Translations under genes and position numbers: made by a program
Part shown: piece by piece, positions 1-6,082 of the stretch
How the letters are laid out: the number at the start of each line of letters is the position of its first letter
How positions within the stretch are numbered: the stretch's first letter is position 1
Notes under the pieces: generated by a model
Seen by the model: only the letters and a program-made list of their open reading frames with translations
What the model was told of the DNA's origin: nothing
Database searches by the model: none
Source: an uncultured Prevotella sp.
GTDB taxonomy: Bacteria; Bacteroidota; Bacteroidia; Bacteroidales; Bacteroidaceae
Assembly: GCA_900770515.1 (NCBI GenBank)
Contig: CAAHDP010000037.1
Span: forward strand, 1 to 7,734
Reading direction: 5' to 3'
Length of the DNA stretch: 7,734 bases

Positions 1-81
1 CTCGTAGATCTCTTCGAAAGGACTGATTTCAATAATGTCAAAGAACTCGATTGTCCCCTCTTTCCGGGGTTATTTGATTAA
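1..81 (+). CDS. 3' end of an unrecognised gene (partial)
   Basis: Frame 1 is open from the left edge to a TAA at 79-81 and encodes 26 residues ending in CPLFPGLFD. The other two forward frames meet stops early (TAG at 5-7 in frame 2, TGA at 27-29 in frame 3), so this is the only plausible coding frame. The start and most of the protein lie outside the window. I do not recognise the tail and assign no function. It lies on the same strand as the phosphatase gene that starts 67 bases later, so the two could be co-transcribed. A short stretch with CCCC at 55-58 and GGGG at 66-69 near its end could form a weak hairpin. Confidence 0.45.
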   Translation, partial: LVDLFERTDFNNVKELDCPLFPGLFD

Positions 82-91
82 TATTTAACTG

Positions 92-110
92 GTCCCGATT
101 TTAACGGGAC
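92..110 (+). other. Perfect 6-bp hairpin upstream of the PP2C gene
   Basis: GTCCCG (92-97) and CGGGAC (105-110) are exact inverted repeats around a 7-base AT loop. The hairpin lies between the upstream stop and the PP2C start. No T-run follows it, so it is not a textbook intrinsic terminator. It could be a weak or processed 3' end, an operator dyad, or a 5' UTR structure for the downstream gene. Confidence 0.4.
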
Positions 111-148
111 ACTAATGATAAACAATATAAACATAAAAACAAAAGATA

Positions 149-832
149 ATGAAAATCAAATATGCGACAATCAGCAAGACTGGTCGGCGAAGCAATAATG
201 AAGATTGCTTTAACGTCCTGGAAATGCCAGAGCACAATCGCTTCATGGGCATAGTATGTGACGGCATGGGAGGTCATTCCTTTGGCGAGGTGGCAAGTGA
301 GGCAGTCTGCGATGCCATTTCAAAATACTGGCAGGATAATACAGACACTCCAGACAGTGACCAAAAAGTTGTTATGGCTTGCAGAAAGGCTTGTAATGCC
401 ATCAACCAGAAATCCTATGACCTCAGCCATGCAGAGATGGGTTCTACGATGGTCATGGCCAGCATTGAAGGCGACAAGGCGACAATAGCCCATGTGGGCG
501 ACAGCCGTTGCTACCTGCAAAGGCAAGGTGAGGGATTACTTTACCAAACCGAAGATCATGTGCGTATAGACTTCGGATGGGAAGTGGTGTCACGCTGTTT
601 CTTCAGCTACCGTCCAGAAGTCGCTGTTCCCGACATTAGGCAGTTCACCATTCAGAAAGGAGACAGGATATTACTCTGTTCTGATGGCTTGTACAAGAGC
701 ATGGCACCCGACATCCTACAAGCAAGGATGTTGGACGACAAGCCCTTGGAAGATATACTCGATGTATTTGACTTTCTCTGTCAAAAACAAGGTGATGACA
801 ACTATACGGCAATATTGATTGAAATAGAATAA
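149..832 (+). CDS. PP2C-family serine/threonine protein phosphatase
   Basis: This is a predicted cytoplasmic metal-dependent phosphatase that removes phosphate from Ser/Thr (PPM/PP2C family, like PrpC or Stp). The 227 residues carry the family motifs in order: NNED with D19; CDGMGGH with D38 and G39; GST at 98-100; HVGDSR at 115-120 with D118; LLCSDGL with D179; and DDN at 216-218, D217 being the usual metal ligand. All the expected metal-binding aspartates are present, so it should be active. It is slightly short for the family, and the loss falls between residues about 137 and 165, where the flap subdomain normally lies, so substrate choice may differ. There is no signal peptide or membrane segment. 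The ATG at 149 is the first in frame after an upstream TAA (134-136); no Shine-Dalgarno sequence is evident, which is normal in Bacteroidetes. It is the first complete gene of a same-strand run containing two more phosphatases. No partner kinase is visible. Confidence 0.93.
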   Translation: MKIKYATISKTGRRSNNEDCFNVLEMPEHNRFMGIVCDGMGGHSFGEVASEAVCDAISKYWQDNTDTPDSDQKVVMACRKACNAINQKSYDLSHAEMGSTMVMASIEGDKATIAHVGDSRCYLQRQGEGLLYQTEDHVRIDFGWEVVSRCFFSYRPEVAVPDIRQFTIQKGDRILLCSDGLYKSMAPDILQARMLDDKPLEDILDVFDFLCQKQGDDNYTAILIEIE

Positions 833-844
833 AAAAGAAACAAG

Positions 845-946
845 ATGAGAAAGACACTATTAGGAATTGATTTGGCTATCTGTTCATTGTGGACTATAGC
901 CGCATTGGGAAGCAGAATAGCATGGGGCGGTACGCCTGCAACATGA
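845..946 (+). CDS. Possible 33-residue hydrophobic peptide
   Basis: An ATG 12 bases after the PP2C stop opens a 33-codon frame ending in TGA at 944-946. The peptide starts MRKTLLGIDLAICSLW and is hydrophobic through about residue 21, so it could be one membrane helix or a degraded signal peptide; the tail is Gly/Pro-rich. Its close spacing to the PP2C gene suggests co-translation. The last part overlaps the inverted repeats at 926-936 and 940-957, so its translation could affect their folding. I recognise no family. It may be a true small membrane protein, a leader peptide for the RelA/SpoT-like gene, a gene remnant, or chance. Confidence 0.3.
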   Translation: MRKTLLGIDLAICSLWTIAALGSRIAWGGTPAT

Positions 947-985
947 AATCTCATGTTTTCTGAAGAAAGTTGATATAATATCAAC
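926..985 (+). promoter_or_regulatory. Three tandem inverted repeats before the RelA/SpoT-like gene
   Basis: Three exact inverted repeats lie in 60 bases: GGCG/CGCC (926-929 with 933-936, 3-base loop), AACATGA/TCATGTT (940-946 with 951-957, 4-base loop, then a run of T to 959), and GTTGATA/TATCAAC (969-975 with 979-985, 3-base loop). The last ends 20 bases before the ATG at 1006. They could form RNA hairpins controlling read-through from the PP2C gene or translation of the next gene, or the third could be a protein-binding dyad. The second has few GC pairs, so it would be a weak terminator at best. The structure is visible; the function is inferred. Confidence 0.4.
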
Positions 986-1005
986 AACTCTTCCACTCTC
1001 TTATA

Positions 1006-2904
1006 ATGAACGATAAAAATGAAAAGACTATGAATGAGAAGTATGAAAAGAAGATACAAACCGATGTGGACGCTATCTTCACATTGATGGCTCAACGAGT
1101 GGACGAGAAGCAGATGAACTTGCTGCATGAAGCATACAACTTTGCCGCTTATGCACACAAAGACCAACTGCGCAAGTCGGGTGAACCCTATATCAGTCAC
1201 CCTGTTGCCGTGGCACGCATTGTGGCAGAAGAGTTGGAACTGGGAGCTAACCCTGTCATGGCAGCTTTTCAACATGATGTTGTAGAGGATTGTCCTTACA
1301 GTATAGATGAGATCCGTGAACGTTTCGGGGATGATGTGGCATTTCTTGTCGGTGTCGTGACTAAGCAGAAGAAAGCTCAGTATGACCAGTCGAAGCAGGT
1401 GGATAACTTCCGCCAAATGCTATCGTCTGTACAGTTTGATGTGCGTGCCATCCTGGTGAAATTGGCAGACCGACTTCATAACATGCGCACGCTCAGCAGT
1501 ATGCGCCCTGACAAGCAGATGAAGATTGCCTCGGAGACAGATTATTTCTATGCCCCTCTTGCCAATCGCCTTGGTTTGTATAACGTAAAGACAGAACTTG
1601 AAAACCTGTCGTTCCGCTATCGCTGTCCACGTGAGTATGAACAAATAGAGAAGCAATTGGCTGAACTTCAGCTGTCGGAAAAACCAGATGTGGATGTCTT
1701 TATCGCCAAGACTAAGGAGATACTTGAAGCTAACGGCATTGACGCACGCATCGAGCTCCGTATGCGCTCACCTTACAGTATCTGGCGCAAAATGCAGTCC
1801 AAATGTTGTGATTTCGAACATATCGACAGCAAGCATTACCTGCGTATCATCTACAAGGCTGACGGCTTGCAGGAGGAAAAGAAGCAGAGCTTGCATATCT
1901 ATGCCGTGTTGTCCGACTGTTTCAAGGAGCGTCCTTGTTCTGTGGTCAATTATATCAATGCCCCGAAGGAGAACGGCTACCAGAGTTTCCATGTGAAGTT
2001 TCTCAATCCAAAGGGACAATGGGAGGAAGTGCATATCTCGTCTGAACGTATGATACGCAACAACCGCCTTGGCTGTACTGCTGAACGCACGGAGGAAAAC
2101 CTGAAGGCATGGTTGGAAAAGTTCAGGGCTGTGCTCAAGGATATAGCCTACCACACCAACGAGATGGACTATATGGATGGTGTGACGGCATCGTTCTACC
2201 ATGATAACATTATGGCTTTCACACCCAAAGGCAAATGTATCGTACTGCCCAAGTATGCCACTGTACTCGATTTTGCCTTCGAAATTCATACCGAAGTAGG
2301 ACTTCATGCCGTGTATGCACGTATCAACGGTAAACTGTCCTCTGTGAAGACGATGCTCCATCGTGGCGATTGTGTAGAGATAGGTACTGCAGAGGATGCA
2401 GTACCAGAAGCAGAATGGCAGAACCATGTGCTTACCTATAAGGCAAAGCGTAGTTTGGGCTGTTTCTTCACCGACCGTCCAAAGATGGAGTATAAGCGTT
2501 GTTCCTGCTGCCATCCGTTGCCGGGAGACGAAGTCGTCGGTTTCAAGAATACAGAGGGACAGATTACGCTCCACAAGCGCAACTGCCTCACCGCTATCCG
2601 TCAGGCATCCAAGCAGGGCGATACCATTGTAGCTGTGGATTTCAAGGAGAACGAACAATTCCTGTTCCCCGTTCGTGTTTGCATCCGTGGTATCGACCGC
2701 CATCATCTGCTCAGCGATGTGGTGGCTTGCATTACAGAGCAACAGAACCTCTCCATTTCGGAACTCCATACAGTAACCCAAGACCGCATTGTGGAAACCA
2801 CGGTGGATTTTGAGGTACATTCTTCCAACGAACTAAAGCAAGCCATTGAAAATATCCGTAAGATAAAAAATGTGGATGAGGTGGCAAGAATAGATATTGA
2901 ATAA
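1006..2904 (+). CDS. Long RelA/SpoT homologue, probable (p)ppGpp hydrolase with degenerate synthetase domain
   Basis: This is a predicted cytoplasmic stringent-response enzyme with the full long-RSH layout in 632 residues, shorter than the usual 700-plus. The HD hydrolase domain (about 40-190) keeps its metal and catalytic residues: H65, HD at 90-91, ED at 94-95, and KLADRLHNM with D155 and N159. The synthetase region (about 245-365) keeps RSPYSIWRKM and ENGYQS, but the usual DLxAxR strand reads SKHYLR at 275-280, losing the Mg-binding Asp, and EIQIRT reads EVHISS. TGS (about 402-462, FTPKG...LDFAFEIHTEVG), a Cys-rich element (CSCCHPLPGDEVVGF, 499-513) and C-terminal ACT (about 552-630) follow. 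The expected activity is therefore (p)ppGpp breakdown without synthesis; this is inferred from residues. It is probably an extra copy beside a housekeeping Rel. The first ATG was taken; another at 1030 is possible. The lipoprotein gene follows after 5 bases. Confidence 0.9.
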   Translation: MNDKNEKTMNEKYEKKIQTDVDAIFTLMAQRVDEKQMNLLHEAYNFAAYAHKDQLRKSGEPYISHPVAVARIVAEELELGANPVMAAFQHDVVEDCPYSIDEIRERFGDDVAFLVGVVTKQKKAQYDQSKQVDNFRQMLSSVQFDVRAILVKLADRLHNMRTLSSMRPDKQMKIASETDYFYAPLANRLGLYNVKTELENLSFRYRCPREYEQIEKQLAELQLSEKPDVDVFIAKTKEILEANGIDARIELRMRSPYSIWRKMQSKCCDFEHIDSKHYLRIIYKADGLQEEKKQSLHIYAVLSDCFKERPCSVVNYINAPKENGYQSFHVKFLNPKGQWEEVHISSERMIRNNRLGCTAERTEENLKAWLEKFRAVLKDIAYHTNEMDYMDGVTASFYHDNIMAFTPKGKCIVLPKYATVLDFAFEIHTEVGLHAVYARINGKLSSVKTMLHRGDCVEIGTAEDAVPEAEWQNHVLTYKAKRSLGCFFTDRPKMEYKRCSCCHPLPGDEVVGFKNTEGQITLHKRNCLTAIRQASKQGDTIVAVDFKENEQFLFPVRVCIRGIDRHHLLSDVVACITEQQNLSISELHTVTQDRIVETTVDFEVHSSNELKQAIENIRKIKNVDEVARIDIE

Positions 2905-2909
2905 CAAAA

Positions 2910-3854
2910 ATGAGCAACATGAAAACTACTACAATATTCAAAATGACGGTATTGTTTCTGATTGTCCTTTCCGTAGTTTCCTGTAAGGGGAACAAAAGCG
3001 GAGCGGATAATCAGGAATCCGATACGGTGATGGTTGCTAAAGACAGCATTCCATTTGTCTTGAAACATCTGGATGTTGACAAGAAAAAAGTGATGGGATA
3101 CGTTACCTGTTCAGAGCATACGGTTGACTCCTTGCTATCCATCGCTGATACAGCGTACAGCAAAACTGGTAGCTACAGTTTGGAAGACTTGGGCATGGAC
3201 AATAAAGAGTATAACAAGTGGATTACAAAAGACTACAAAGACACCATTTCTATCGTTATTGCCCTGTTCGATTCATACGCAAGTATGGTCAATTCGGGTA
3301 TGGATGAAGCAAGCGCATCCTTTGTCTGGCATGAGGTAGCACGACTACAGATGGAGCACTTCTATGAAAAAACAGGTAGCGAATGGCAAGAACCTAACAG
3401 TTACGAAAAACTATTTCGGGTGATTGATGGAGTCATGGGAACATACAGCTGTGGTACCCAAGCCGATATGAATATGGCTGCCTGGCGTTCTGTCATGCCT
3501 GTTGACTATCGGCTTATAGAAGCATACAAGCAACTGGCGGATCTGTGTAATGACAACGAGACAACTAAACTCATTCACGATGACTATATGTACACGCTAA
3601 CCACCTATCGGGCACATCGTGAAAGCATTGACGAATGGTACTCTGATCTACCTCGTGAGCAAGGTACACTGTTTGAATGGTTGCTAAGAAGTAAACTCGA
3701 AAATATCAATCTGCTCATCAAGAACTACAAGAGAGGAAAGATAGACAACAATACTGTCAAGAAGAACTTGCATGAACATCTGTGTCTTGCAAACAAAAGA
3801 CTGGTAAAACTGACCAAAGATTTTCTTGATAGAGAAAGAGATGACTTTCGATGA
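2910..3854 (+). CDS. Lipoprotein with LprI/DUF1311-like region
   Basis: The 314-residue product begins with a lipoprotein signal: lysines, a hydrophobic stretch (about 12-24) and the lipobox VVSC with C25 as the lipidated residue. After the Cys it reads KGNKSG, without the acidic run associated with surface export of Bacteroidetes lipoproteins, so a periplasm-facing location is more likely. Residues 50-175 are mixed helical and unrecognised. Residues about 180-270 resemble the LprI (DUF1311) pattern: CGTQADMN at 181-188, then a helix with YKQLADL at 206-212 and a later YRAHRES at 233-239, like the C..TQ.EMN...Y..L pattern of that family. Known LprI acts as a lysozyme inhibitor in Mycobacterium; the match is by eye and weak. 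The gene starts 5 bases after the RSH gene and is probably co-translated with it. M4 (2919) is an alternative start. Confidence 0.75.
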   Translation: MSNMKTTTIFKMTVLFLIVLSVVSCKGNKSGADNQESDTVMVAKDSIPFVLKHLDVDKKKVMGYVTCSEHTVDSLLSIADTAYSKTGSYSLEDLGMDNKEYNKWITKDYKDTISIVIALFDSYASMVNSGMDEASASFVWHEVARLQMEHFYEKTGSEWQEPNSYEKLFRVIDGVMGTYSCGTQADMNMAAWRSVMPVDYRLIEAYKQLADLCNDNETTKLIHDDYMYTLTTYRAHRESIDEWYSDLPREQGTLFEWLLRSKLENINLLIKNYKRGKIDNNTVKKNLHEHLCLANKRLVKLTKDFLDRERDDFR

Positions 3855-3920
3855 TGTCAAGCCAATGAAGTGATAGATTAGAGGTTACTTTTCTCTCCCT
3901 ATTATCATAAACGAGACAAA

Positions 3921-3927
3921 AGGAAAG
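3921..3927 (+). promoter_or_regulatory. Shine-Dalgarno-like AGGAAAG
   Basis: The purine run AGGAAAG ends 3 bases before the ATG at 3931, so the AGGA core lies about 6 bases from the start. Such a site is uncommon among the genes of this window and supports the chosen start. It follows a 66-base spacer, the largest gap in the second half of the gene run. Confidence 0.45.
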
Positions 3928-3930
3928 ACT

Positions 3931-4479
3931 ATGTTAGTGATACATCCGACAGATAAAACGACCGAAATGCTCTCAATCCTTTATGAAGGGTTGGGAGCAC
4001 GGTTGATTGAAGCGGATTGCTCCAACAAAGAGATGGGACATCTGCTTCACCACACGTCTCCAAGCGAGCGTATCATGCTGCTTGGTCATGGTTCAGACAA
4101 AGGCTTGTTCTTTCGCAAGAGCGATGAGGAAGAAGACTTTGACGGTATAATTGTAGGCCATCCGCAATCCTATTATCTTCGCAAACATTGTGGAGGCATC
4201 ATCGGTATATGGTGTCATGCCATGGAATTTGCCAAGAAGGAAGGGCTGCATGGTTTGTTCTCTGGTATGATCATATCTGAGATGAGTGAAGCAGAAGTGT
4301 ATGGTGTGGTTACTGATAAGGATAGCATGGACAAGACAAACCATCTCATGTTTACACAACTAAGAAGGCTTCTGGACAATGGTACACCTCTACATGAGAT
4401 ACCAGAACGTTTGAAGGCATTGGACACCACGCAAAGTGAGTTGTCACGGTTCAACTATGAGATGTTTTATTATGTGTAA
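3931..4479 (+). CDS. Unknown protein with clan CD protease-like His-Gly and Cys motifs
   Basis: The 182-residue protein has no signal peptide or membrane segment and is probably cytoplasmic. Two hydrophobic strands each end in a candidate catalytic residue: IMLLGHGS with H53-G54, and GIIGIWCHA with C95, 42 residues apart. That order (strand-His-Gly, then strand-Cys) and spacing are typical of clan CD cysteine peptidases such as caspases, gingipains and CHAT domains. An acidic insert (DEEEDFD, 65-71) lies between. The following segment, GLFSGMIISEMSEAEVYG (108-125), looks strongly conserved in character and may line the active site. I do not recognise a named family, and the protein could be a non-peptidase with a Rossmann-like core. 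Its stop lies 5 bases before the next gene, so the two are likely coupled. Confidence 0.8.
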   Translation: MLVIHPTDKTTEMLSILYEGLGARLIEADCSNKEMGHLLHHTSPSERIMLLGHGSDKGLFFRKSDEEEDFDGIIVGHPQSYYLRKHCGGIIGIWCHAMEFAKKEGLHGLFSGMIISEMSEAEVYGVVTDKDSMDKTNHLMFTQLRRLLDNGTPLHEIPERLKALDTTQSELSRFNYEMFYYV

Positions 4480-4484
4480 CCAAA

Positions 4485-4790
4485 ATGAGGACTATGAATA
4501 CAAAAAACTTTATGCTGGCTATATGGAATCAGTTGACGAGAAAGGGCGCATGGCGAAACATTTTCGTCACGCACAATGCTTTTGGCATATTCAGTCAATA
4601 CAGCCACATCTCCCGAAGAAGTGGTAAGCCTAAGGTGGCATATCCATCAAAGTCTATTGCGGAAAAGGCTGCAGAAGCAATGGAAAAGAAACATGGCGTT
4701 CATTTCTCTGTCTATAAATGCGCATGGTGTGACGGATTGCATATAGGCAAAAATAGCGAGAATAAAATTCCAGCTTTGAGAGTAGAATAA
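4485..4790 (+). CDS. Small CxxCxxxH putative zinc-binding protein
   Basis: This 101-residue protein is basic at its N-terminus (TRKGAWRN, 18-25) and ends with a pattern often seen in small phage- and mobile-element proteins: a Lys-rich helix with repeated Ala (KSIAEKAAEAMEKKHG, 56-71), then YKCAWCDGLHIGKN (77-90). C79, C82 and H86 could be three ligands of a small zinc-binding knuckle; no obvious fourth ligand follows, though H73 is close. It may bind nucleic acid or be structural, and no enzymatic role is visible. The ATG at 4485 comes 5 bases after the preceding stop; the internal Met at codon 4 is an alternative start. A shorter open frame over 4436-4627 overlaps it and is not credible. 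Confidence 0.78.
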   Translation: MRTMNTKNFMLAIWNQLTRKGAWRNIFVTHNAFGIFSQYSHISRRSGKPKVAYPSKSIAEKAAEAMEKKHGVHFSVYKCAWCDGLHIGKNSENKIPALRVE

Positions 4791-4815
4791 TAAACACAGA
4801 ACGAGCAAAAATACT

Positions 4816-5385
4816 ATGAACATCAACAGAATACTTGCACTCAACATTCCCGACATGCATCCTGCATACGGAGGTGTAAGGGGAAAGACAATGTCATCAC
4901 GCAGTCTGGGCTATGCCTGGCCAGTTATCAAGGACGCAGGTGTTCATACCATCATTGACCTTCGCAATGACGGCATGAACCAACGTATGCAAAACCTTTG
5001 TGAAGAGTACGGTATGGAGTATTTCTACTATCCTGTTGATAACCGTGCCGATGTCGTTGAAAGTATGGTGTCGTTGTTTCCTGCTTTTTGTGAGCGCATT
5101 GACCGAGGCGGTTTCTATATTGCTTGTGCCATGGGTTTGCACCGTACAGACATCGCTCTCAGCACCTATTGGGTGTTCTATGGTGCTGATAAGGGAAAGG
5201 ATCCGCCGACCCTGCAAGGCTACCTGAAGGAAAGCGGCCACGGCACCTCAAAGATATTGCGAGTGCTTAATGCCTTCTATGATAAGCTCATGGAAAGAGA
5301 TGGCAAGGATCCAATGCCCATTGAGGAATTTAAGCGAAGAAAGCAAGTCGTCAACGAGCAAAGCAAGAGAAACAACAAAAAGTAA
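4816..5385 (+). CDS. Dual-specificity/tyrosine phosphatase-like protein (CX5R)
   Basis: A predicted cytoplasmic Cys-based phosphatase of 189 residues. The P-loop is CAMGLHRTD: nucleophile C104, five residues, then R110 and T111, matching CX5R[ST]. The strand-turn IIDLRND (46-52) and YPVDN (72-76) match the core before the P-loop, with D75 the best candidate general acid. The residue just before the nucleophile is Ala (IAC) where most members have His (HC), which may raise the thiol pKa and slow catalysis or shift substrate choice. The N-terminus (about 15-35) is Gly/Arg/Ser-rich and the C-terminus (168-189) is a highly basic tail, possibly for binding a nucleic acid or acidic partner. Substrates could be phosphotyrosine, phosphoserine, phosphoinositide-like or nucleotide-derived. 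It starts 25 bases after the CxxC gene and ends 22 bases before another tyrosine phosphatase. Confidence 0.85.
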   Translation: MNINRILALNIPDMHPAYGGVRGKTMSSRSLGYAWPVIKDAGVHTIIDLRNDGMNQRMQNLCEEYGMEYFYYPVDNRADVVESMVSLFPAFCERIDRGGFYIACAMGLHRTDIALSTYWVFYGADKGKDPPTLQGYLKESGHGTSKILRVLNAFYDKLMERDGKDPMPIEEFKRRKQVVNEQSKRNNKK

Positions 5386-5407
5386 TAACCTCATAATAAG
5401 ATTAATC

Positions 5408-5890
5408 ATGGAACAGAAATATACCATTTGCTTTGTCTGCACAGGCAATGCTTGCAGAAGTCCATTTGCTGAGTGTGTACTCAAATCGATGCTCAAACAA
5501 GAGGGGATGGATAATATTGAAGTGTTCTCTCGTGGCACATTGGACTGGGGAGAAAACCCTCGTGACGCTAATATGGTACGAATTGCCAGCGAACTGGATT
5601 ATGACCTTAAAGGAATGACTACACCTATCACGCATGAGAAGTTGCAGGAGGCAGACTGCATTGTTATCTTTGATGCGGAACACCGTAATGCCATTACCAG
5701 AGTGCTTGACTATACGAATTGGGACAGGATTGTCATGTTCGACAAACAGGCATTTGGTACAGATACCGCAGTTATGGATCCGCACTATCAGACTGATGCC
5801 GTGTATCAGAGTGTGGCCTCGCATATTGTGGAAGGGTGCAAGCGGATAATAGAACAGTGGAGGGATAATCCACCGACTCACAAGGTGTAA
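5408..5890 (+). CDS. Low-molecular-weight protein tyrosine phosphatase
   Basis: A 160-residue arsenate-reductase-like phosphatase that removes phosphate from Tyr; in bacteria these often act on BY-kinases and polysaccharide export proteins. The N-terminal P-loop is CTGNACRSP, with nucleophile C11, R17 and S18 (CX5RS). C16 gives the paired Cys seen in LMW-PTPs that protects the nucleophile by disulfide. The C-terminal general-acid loop reads MDPHYQ, with D124 and P125; the usual DPY has an extra His, as in some family members. Length is normal. The frame is open upstream to an ATG at 5270, but that extension overlaps the previous gene by 116 bases and adds residues before the P-loop that the family lacks, so 5408 is preferred. 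No kinase or capsule genes are visible nearby. It is the last gene of the run. Confidence 0.93.
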   Translation: MEQKYTICFVCTGNACRSPFAECVLKSMLKQEGMDNIEVFSRGTLDWGENPRDANMVRIASELDYDLKGMTTPITHEKLQEADCIVIFDAEHRNAITRVLDYTNWDRIVMFDKQAFGTDTAVMDPHYQTDAVYQSVASHIVEGCKRIIEQWRDNPPTHKV

Positions 5891-5923
5891 AGATTCTGGA
5901 CAAGTTCCCTTTTATCATATTAC

Positions 5924-5943
5924 GGGGTCGGTTCAAACGCCCC
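5924..5943 (+). terminator. Weak hairpin after the LMW-PTP gene
   Basis: GGGG (5924-5927) pairs with CCCC (5940-5943) and CG (5929-5930) with CG (5938-5939), leaving a bulged T and a 7-base loop. It begins 33 bases after the last stop of the gene run, where a terminator is expected, but no U-run follows. A role in ending or stabilising the transcript is possible. Confidence 0.25.
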
Positions 5944-5999
5944 ATCCTATCCATATCTATGTAATTTTGTATTAATAAATCATAAATAACAATAGTGGC

Positions 6000-6008
6000 G
6001 GGGGGGGG
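6000..6008 (+). repeat. Poly-G tract, nine G
   Basis: Nine consecutive G occur in a region otherwise rich in A and T, 134 bases before the surface-protein ATG. Such tracts slip during replication. It lies upstream of the preferred promoter, or in the 5' UTR if the lone -7 box at 5962 is used instead. Confidence 0.9.
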
Positions 6009-6082
6009 ATTTTCGTCGTAAATATTCTTTTTCATATCTTTACAGACATTTTCACATCAGGATGACAGCATAGATGTCACAA

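Noticed and set aside
974..979. TATAAT resembling an E. coli -10 box before the RSH gene
   Set aside because: It is part of the exact inverted repeat at 969-985, has no TTGACA-like partner at the right distance, and Bacteroidetes use a different -7 consensus.
802..1416. A 204-codon antisense open frame across the PP2C-RSH junction
   Set aside because: It overlaps the 3' end of PP2C and the HD-domain coding region of the RSH, and its translation is a His/Leu-rich shadow with no domain.
1768..2820. A 350-codon antisense open frame inside the RelA/SpoT-like gene
   Set aside because: It lies wholly opposite a gene with clear HD, TGS and ACT motifs and its translation shows no recognisable domain; long antisense frames are common opposite such genes.
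3886..3893. TACTTTTC resembling a Bacteroidetes -7 box in the gap before the protease-like gene
   Set aside because: No TTTG or TTG element lies 19-21 bases upstream, so an internal promoter cannot be supported.
5270..5407. N-terminal extension of the LMW-PTP gene to an ATG at 5270
   Set aside because: It would overlap the previous gene by 116 bases and add 46 residues before a P-loop that normally sits at the extreme N-terminus.
5924..5950. GGTTCAAAC resembling a tRNA T-loop, possible tRNA remnant or attachment site
   Set aside because: The bases on either side do not form a five-pair T-stem, and no D-arm, anticodon arm or acceptor stem is found upstream.
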